Shown here: positions 5,041 through 8,797 of the stretch, one piece after another
Layout: every line of letters begins with the position of its first letter
How positions within the stretch are numbered: position 1 is the stretch's first letter
DNA from: CAYJOG01 sp964371695 [NCBI: uncultured bacterium]
Lineage (GTDB): Bacteria; CAYJOG01
Reading direction: 5' to 3'
DNA length: 8,797 nt
Assembly: GCA_964371695.1 (NCBI GenBank)
Contig: CAYJOG010000089.1
Span: 1 to 8,797 of the forward strand
Made by a program: the position numbers and the translations under genes
The notes under the pieces: model-generated
The model's input: the letters and a program-made list of their open reading frames with translations, nothing else
Told to the model about the DNA's origin: nothing
The model's database searches: none

Positions 5041-5841
5041 CTATTTCCCCACAAACGACGGCAGGGCTTTTTCGGCCAGCCAGTCCACGGCGCGGGGCGA
5101 CAGGCGCTGCGCCAGACCAATGGCTTTGCCCTGCCACGTGAGGAGCACCCGTGCGGGGCGGCGGCGGGTCATGGCGCGCTCAATGGCCACGGCCACGGTG
5201 TCTGCGGCCACGCCGTTGTTTTTCATCAGACGGTTCTGGGGCCGCTCGCGCACACCCCCCAGCAGGTTTTGTTTGAAGGGCGTATCGGTGCGGCCGGGGG
5301 CAATGTCCACCACCGCCACGCCGTGGCGTTTCAGCTCTGGGCGGATGCTTTCGCCCAGCCCCACCAGGGCAAACTTGGTGGCGCAGTAGCCCCCCATATA
5401 GGGCAGGCCTCGGTAACCCACCACGCTCGACACGTTGATCACCACGCCATGGGTCTCTTTCAGCCCCGGCAGACACGCCTTGAGCACGCTGATGGCCCCC
5501 AGATAATTCACCTCCATCACCTGACGGAACAGGTCCACCGCCAGGTCTTCCAGAAAACCGTTCAGCCCCACACCGGCGTTGTTGATGAGCACGCTCACGG
5601 GGCCGAAGTGTTCCTGCGCCCGCGCCACAGCGGCGGACACCTGGGCCGGGTCGGTCACGTCCATGGGAATGACGAGGGGCGGCGCGGGGCCGCTGCATTG
5701 GCTGGCGGCCTGGATCAATTGATCTGCCTTGCGGGCGGTCATCACCACCCGGTGACCTGCCGCCACCAGCCGCCGCGCCGTGGCCAGACCAATGCCCTGG
5801 CTCGCACCCGTCAGAAACACCACTTCCGGTTTTTGAGACAT
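5041..5841 (-). CDS. Short-chain dehydrogenase/reductase (SDR family)
   Basis: A 266-residue cytoplasmic NAD(P)-dependent oxidoreductase of the classical SDR type. The Rossmann nucleotide loop TGASQGIG is at residues 11-18, NNAG at 87-90, structural N112, catalytic S139, Y152 and K156 (YCATK). R37 after the second strand, in the TAR motif, suggests NADPH preference. The first 200 residues are typical; the carboxyl end (RRRPARVLLTWQGKAIGLAQ and on) is like that of SDR proteins with a hydrophobic tail of unknown substrate. The substrate cannot be told. It is convergent with the detached regulator tail (7-base gap). The ATG at 5841 has no Shine-Dalgarno sequence and lies 7 bases after a possible extended -10 box, so a leaderless transcript is possible. 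Confidence 0.93.
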   Translation of the reverse strand: MSQKPEVVFLTGASQGIGLATARRLVAAGHRVVMTARKADQLIQAASQCSGPAPPLVIPMDVTDPAQVSAAVARAQEHFGPVSVLINNAGVGLNGFLEDLAVDLFRQVMEVNYLGAISVLKACLPGLKETHGVVINVSSVVGYRGLPYMGGYCATKFALVGLGESIRPELKRHGVAVVDIAPGRTDTPFKQNLLGGVRERPQNRLMKNNGVAADTVAVAIERAMTRRRPARVLLTWQGKAIGLAQRLSPRAVDWLAEKALPSFVGK

Positions 5842-5847
5842 GGGGCC

Positions 5848-5856
5848 ATGCTATCA
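5848..5856 (-). promoter_or_regulatory. Possible extended -10 for dehydrogenase gene
   Basis: The minus strand reads TGATAGCAT, a TG-extended -10 with TAGCAT for TATAAT (4 of 6). The start site 7 bases on would be the A of the ATG at 5841. No convincing -35 is seen at the right spacing. Weak, pattern-based call. Confidence 0.25.
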
Positions 5857-5896
5857 GGCGGAGCAAAAACCAGCAGCCAACGGTTTGAAGCAGCGG

Positions 5897-5930
5897 GTCG
5901 AAAGTTGGAGGCTGGAAGTTGGCGGTCGGA
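5897..5930. repeat. Purine-rich quasi-repeat with GTTGG/GCTGG units
   Basis: The stretch contains AAGTTGGAGGCTGGAAGTTGG, built of related 7-8 base units spaced like a short tandem repeat. No gene is seen in the 278 bases between the dehydrogenase and exported-protein genes; this unit and the hairpins below fill most of it. Confidence 0.35.
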
Positions 5931-5961
5931 AAAGGTAAAAGCCTCATTGTGTCCTGGCGTC

Positions 5962-5981
5962 ATTCCCGCGAAAGCGGGAAT
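5962..5981. repeat. Dispersed palindrome ATTCCCGC-GAAA-GCGGGAAT
   Basis: A perfect 8-bp stem with a GAAA loop, flanked by GTC on the left and CCAG on the right. The ATTCCC...GGGAAT core is that of the dRS3-type intergenic repeats known in Neisseria and of similar elements spread through many proteobacteria. It has no T-run for termination. Confidence 0.7.
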
Positions 5982-6020
5982 CCAGTTATAACCAAAAGGT
6001 TTTTTGACCTTTGTCTTGAT

Positions 6021-6046
6021 GCCACAGGCGAGACGCCCGTGGCTAC
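6021..6046 (-). repeat. REP-like element 4
   Basis: Minus strand: GTAG (6046-6043) then stem CCAC...GTGG enclosing GGCG-type inner pairs and a three-base loop. The plus-strand stem is GCCAC-A-GGCG-AGA-CGCC-C-GTGGC with one A/C mismatch. It has the same GTAG foot as the cluster at 1775-1904 and the same inner stem as the eroded copy at 1745-1755. Confidence 0.55.
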
Positions 6047-6064
6047 TGCGGTGTCCCCGCCGCA
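6047..6064. repeat. Hairpin TGCGGTG-TCCC-CGCCGCA
   Basis: A 7-bp stem with one G-T wobble and a TCCC loop, wedged between two GTAG-bearing elements. It lacks its own GTAG on the expected side but shares the loop with elements 3 and 5. Confidence 0.45.
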
Positions 6065-6071
6065 CCCATCC

Positions 6072-6097
6072 AGCAGCGATGGGGACATCGCTGCTAC
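6072..6097 (-). repeat. REP-like element 5
   Basis: Minus strand: GTAG (6097-6094) followed by a 10-bp perfect stem, plus-strand arms AGCAGCGATG (6072-6081) and CATCGCTGCT (6086-6095), loop GGGA. It lies 23 bases past the stop of the exported-protein gene. No T-run follows, so it would not act as a standard terminator but could protect the mRNA end. Confidence 0.6.
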
Positions 6098-6119
6098 TCA
6101 TTTTGAGTCAGATGAACCA

Positions 6120-8615
6120 CTAAAAATTCACCGTCAGGGTGAAGAGCTGCTGGCTCAGACCCATGGTGATGCTGCCGCCGCCCTGCAATTCATAGACGGC
6201 CACAAAACCACTGCCCGTGGCCGAGAGCATGTTGCTCAGCGGGTTGTAACCCGGTGGGTCGGTGATGTCCACAAAACCGGGGCCGCTGCCCTGATCCTGC
6301 ACAATGCTCAGCATCAGCACCTGAGCGCTCGTCACGGCAATGGTGGTGACGCCGGGGCAGTTGATGTCGGTGAGCGCCACCTGGGCCTGGGCCACGGCCT
6401 GGGCGTCGGCGGGGTCCACCGCCCGCGCGCAATAACGGATGGACACCGAGCCGCTCACGCCCCCCTGCGCGCCGGACTCGATGAGCAGGTTTTTGGGAAT
6501 CAGCACGTCGCCCACGGCGGTTTTCAGTTCGTAGGTCTGTGTGGGCGGGGCAAGGTCCAGCGCCTGCACCTGGCCCGTGGGCCACTCGGCGTTGGTTCCC
6601 CCCGGCTCACCAAAGTTCAGGCCGATGTCTGTGCTGGGGCTGATGAACAGGGGGCCGACAAAAGGCGGCAGGTCGGGCCACAGGTTGACCGACGGACTGA
6701 GATAACGGGCGTGGGCCGTGATGACGCCCACCCGCTTGAGTTTCACCGCGCCGTTTTCTTCGGTGCAGGCCTGCTCCACGGGGAACGCCCCCCCTTGCAG
6801 GCAGGTGAACCACAACTCGGCGGGTTCGTTGCGCACCACGGTGAGGCTGAGGGGCCACACCACGGGGGCGTCCACGTTCACGGGCCGGATGTCGCCGCTT
6901 TCCAGCGGCATGACACCCGCCAGACCCGCCATGTCCGGCAGGGCGCTGATGGCCAGACGCCGGGGGGTGACCCAGTCCGTGGCCGTGTCCAGATTCAGCA
7001 GCCTTGCCCCGCTGCCCCCCAGCCCCACGGCAAAAAACGACACCGGCTGGCCCAGGCGCACACTGGTGGAAAAAGGCGCGGCGGCGGCGGCGCAGAGGTC
7101 CAGCGAAGACTGGGGCAACTCAAAGGTCTGGCCCGGCGGCGGCACGGGAATCGGCCCCCCCTGATAACTGGCGAACAGCAGGTTGAGCGGCGGCAGGGGC
7201 GGCAGGCTGCCGCTGAGGGGGCCGTAACCCGACAGGGCCGGGTCTTGCAGCAGCAGCGTGGTGGGGCAGGTGACGATGCGGGTGTAGGTTTCTTCGACAA
7301 GCGTGAGGGCCGCCGTGCCCACGCCCTGCAGGTCCAGACCCAGCACGCCAGCGTGGCCCGCCGTCACCGAAAAGTGGTACTCCCCTGCAGGCGTCACGTT
7401 CATGCCGGTGTCGGGGTCGAAGTCGCTGGTCATCACCTGGCTGGTGGGCACGAAGTCATAAGCGCCGTCGCTCAGGGCCACGGCCAGCGCCACGTTCAGG
7501 GCCAACTGGCCCTTGTTGTTGCGGGCCACGGTTTGACTCAGGCCCCCCCCGGCGGCGGCCTGTTGAATGCAGGCCATGGCCAGGGCGGCCCGCTCGGTGG
7601 CGGTGAAGCTCGTGCCCGTCACCGGGCAGGGCACGGCGCTGTTCACCGTGAGGGCCGGCTTGAGGGTGAGGATGAGGCTGTTGCTGCTGGCCCCCTGGCT
7701 GTCGCTGGCCGAGAGGATGAGGCTGCCGCTGGCGATGGAAAGCCCCACCTTCAGGCTGGCCCCGGCGCTGGACCAGGGGAACAGGCCCGCCGGGGAATTT
7801 TCCGGCGCGGCCCCCAGACCGATGGCGGGCGAGGCGCTGAGGTCCAGGCTGCCAGCGGCCACCTGCACCGGCGAGCCCGGCAGACAGCCGGGGCCGGAAA
7901 TGGGCGTGGACGCCCGGAGGCCCATGACATAAAAAACCGCGCTGGAGGTCATTTCAAACGCCCCGGCAAAGCCGCACTCCCCCGCCTGCTGGGGGGCGCG
8001 GCGGCAGACAGAGCCGCCGGGGGCCAGACGCTGGGCGTCGGTGGGGTCCGCGAGGGGACCGCAGACGGCCACAAGGTTCAAAAATTCGTCGCCGCTCTGG
8101 CCTGCCACGGCAAACAGGGTTTTGACGGTGGAGCCGGGGGAATACCACCACACGCCTTCGTGGGGCAGAATCGCGTCGGTGGTCTGAAGGGACACATACT
8201 GGTTGTTGCGGTAAGCAAAAACCTCTTCGCCCGGCCCCAGCAGATTGCTCAGGCCCAGGGGTTCATCGAACGGGTTGCCGATGAGGTTGAAGCCGGGGTT
8301 GATGGCCACGGTGACGGGCACCAGCACGGGGTTGGGGCATTTGTCTTCAATTTCACCCGCCACACCCCCCTGCACCCAATAGCCATAACCCTGCAACAAC
8401 GTGCCGGGCAGGGTGAAGTCCACACCGTCATAACCATAAGCCGGGCCGCTCAGCCCCAGGCTGCTGGGCGAGCAGGCGGGCGCGGTCATCACCCAGTCTG
8501 CTTTGGCGGCGGCGGGCAGGCCCAGCGCCAGGGCCGCCATCAGCAGCACGCGCCACAACCCAGCCCTTTTTGCGGGGCGTGGGTGATGACGCCAAAAACC
8601 GCCTTGTTGTAACAT
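6120..8615 (-). CDS. Exported protein of unknown function, 831 residues
   Basis: No family is recognised with certainty. The signal peptide is clear: positive start (R9, R13, K16, R17, R22), hydrophobic core LLMAALALGL (about 24-33) and cleavage motif AKA at 37-39 before DW. The next section (about 40-170) contains INPGFNLIGNPFDEP (about 105-118) and later EGVWWYSPG, a pattern I associate with small beta-rich repeats in cell-surface and secreted proteins. The remainder is rich in Gly, Ala, Ser, Leu and Pro, with scattered cysteines that could pair outside the cytoplasm, and no membrane helix or sorting signal is seen at the end (LFTLTVNF). It is probably periplasmic or released. It stands alone on its strand, with a GTAG hairpin just after its stop. 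Start ATG 8615 is supported by AGGA 5 bases upstream. Confidence 0.85.
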   Translation of the reverse strand: MLQQGGFWRHHPRPAKRAGLWRVLLMAALALGLPAAAKADWVMTAPACSPSSLGLSGPAYGYDGVDFTLPGTLLQGYGYWVQGGVAGEIEDKCPNPVLVPVTVAINPGFNLIGNPFDEPLGLSNLLGPGEEVFAYRNNQYVSLQTTDAILPHEGVWWYSPGSTVKTLFAVAGQSGDEFLNLVAVCGPLADPTDAQRLAPGGSVCRRAPQQAGECGFAGAFEMTSSAVFYVMGLRASTPISGPGCLPGSPVQVAAGSLDLSASPAIGLGAAPENSPAGLFPWSSAGASLKVGLSIASGSLILSASDSQGASSNSLILTLKPALTVNSAVPCPVTGTSFTATERAALAMACIQQAAAGGGLSQTVARNNKGQLALNVALAVALSDGAYDFVPTSQVMTSDFDPDTGMNVTPAGEYHFSVTAGHAGVLGLDLQGVGTAALTLVEETYTRIVTCPTTLLLQDPALSGYGPLSGSLPPLPPLNLLFASYQGGPIPVPPPGQTFELPQSSLDLCAAAAAPFSTSVRLGQPVSFFAVGLGGSGARLLNLDTATDWVTPRRLAISALPDMAGLAGVMPLESGDIRPVNVDAPVVWPLSLTVVRNEPAELWFTCLQGGAFPVEQACTEENGAVKLKRVGVITAHARYLSPSVNLWPDLPPFVGPLFISPSTDIGLNFGEPGGTNAEWPTGQVQALDLAPPTQTYELKTAVGDVLIPKNLLIESGAQGGVSGSVSIRYCARAVDPADAQAVAQAQVALTDINCPGVTTIAVTSAQVLMLSIVQDQGSGPGFVDITDPPGYNPLSNMLSATGSGFVAVYELQGGGSITMGLSQQLFTLTVNF

Positions 8616-8620
8616 GTGAA

Positions 8621-8624
8621 TCCT
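8621..8624 (-). promoter_or_regulatory. Shine-Dalgarno AGGA for exported-protein gene
   Basis: The minus strand reads GCAGGATTCAC before ATG 8615, with AGGA 5 bases away. It supports this start, which also places the signal peptide at a normal distance. Confidence 0.55.
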
Positions 8625-8652
8625 GCCGTAAAGAGAAATACCCTGACTCTTG

Positions 8653-8661
8653 ATTGTATCA
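8653..8661 (-). promoter_or_regulatory. Extended -10 promoter for exported-protein gene
   Basis: The minus strand reads TGATACAAT, a TG-extended -10 with TACAAT (5 of 6). The start site would be near 8646, giving a leader of about 30 bases. A TTGACC at 8687-8692 looks like a -35 but is 28 bases away, too far to pair with this box. Confidence 0.5.
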
Positions 8662-8702
8662 CGGGGTGTTCAGAAACAGCGGGTGCGGTCAATCCCTGCA
8701 AC

Positions 8703-8787
8703 ATCCACCGCAGTTGCCGTGGTGGATTGCCCCTGCCCACGGCCTCATCCAAAACCGGCCGTCCTTTAACCGCAAGCGGGGTTTTGG
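8703..8787. repeat. Inverted repeats in the upstream region
   Basis: ATCCACC (8703-8709) pairs with GGTGGAT (8721-8727), and CCAAAACC (8749-8756) pairs with GGTTTTGG (8780-8787) across 23 bases. They could be regulatory dyads or the end of a transcript from the right. No gene is seen in 8616-8797. Confidence 0.35.
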
Positions 8788-8797
8788 GCGGGTTAAT

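Noticed and set aside
5023-5991. Plus-strand open frame opposite the dehydrogenase
   Set aside because: The minus strand carries all SDR motifs; the plus frame is a compositional shadow and runs into intergenic repeats.
5919-8612. An 897-codon open frame on the plus strand opposite the exported protein
   Set aside because: Its translation is dominated by Gly, His, Arg and Gln with no domain or signal, as expected for the antisense of a GC-rich gene. The minus-strand frame has a signal peptide, promoter and ribosome site.
8687-8692. TTGACC as a -35 box for the exported-protein gene
   Set aside because: It lies 28 bases from the -10 box, far from the usual 16-18; the TG extension can account for promoter activity without it.

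Overview
The window looks like chromosomal DNA of a GC-rich bacterium, probably a proteobacterium. It holds an NtrC-class sigma-54 activator, and its gaps are filled with short palindromic repeats, including the ATTCCCGC-GAAA-GCGGGAAT type that is common in proteobacterial intergenic DNA. The genus cannot be named from the sequence alone.

Layout. (1) 27-1544 (+) is a membrane sensor histidine kinase whose beginning sits in a perfect 14-bp inverted repeat at the window edge. (2) 1545-1998 is a 454-base gap packed with hairpins, several with the GTAG-plus-palindrome form of REP elements, partly bracketed by an exact 31-bp direct repeat. (3) 1999-3339 (+) is the cognate NtrC-family response regulator (receiver, AAA+ and Fis-type helix-turn-helix). 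(4) 3340-4958 is a lower-GC island with two genes: a DpnA-like adenine DNA methyltransferase (3392-4306) and, 2 bases on, a small MutH/MvaI-like PD-(D/E)XK nuclease (4309-4959). Together they form a compact type II restriction-modification system. (5) 4959-5033 is a second copy of the last 24 codons of the response regulator plus a stop. (6) 5041-5841 (-) is a short-chain dehydrogenase/reductase. (7) 5842-6119 is a second gap with four or more hairpins. (8) 6120-8615 (-) is an 831-residue exported protein of unknown function with a plausible extended -10 promoter and Shine-Dalgarno site. (9) 8616-8797 is its upstream region.

How the parts relate. The kinase and regulator should form a phosphorelay that switches on sigma-54 promoters in response to an unknown periplasmic signal, although their operon has been opened by repeat DNA. 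The most striking structure is the island. It lies exactly at the 3' end of the regulator gene and is flanked by a 73-bp direct repeat of that end (72/73 identical), so the regulator stays intact while a cut-off copy of its tail remains on the far side. No integrase or transposase is present. This resembles gene-end integration or the 'insertion with long target duplication' proposed for restriction-modification genes. The nuclease reads out of its low-GC body into about 15 residues of GC-rich sequence before stopping, which marks the right junction and suggests that its native end was trimmed.
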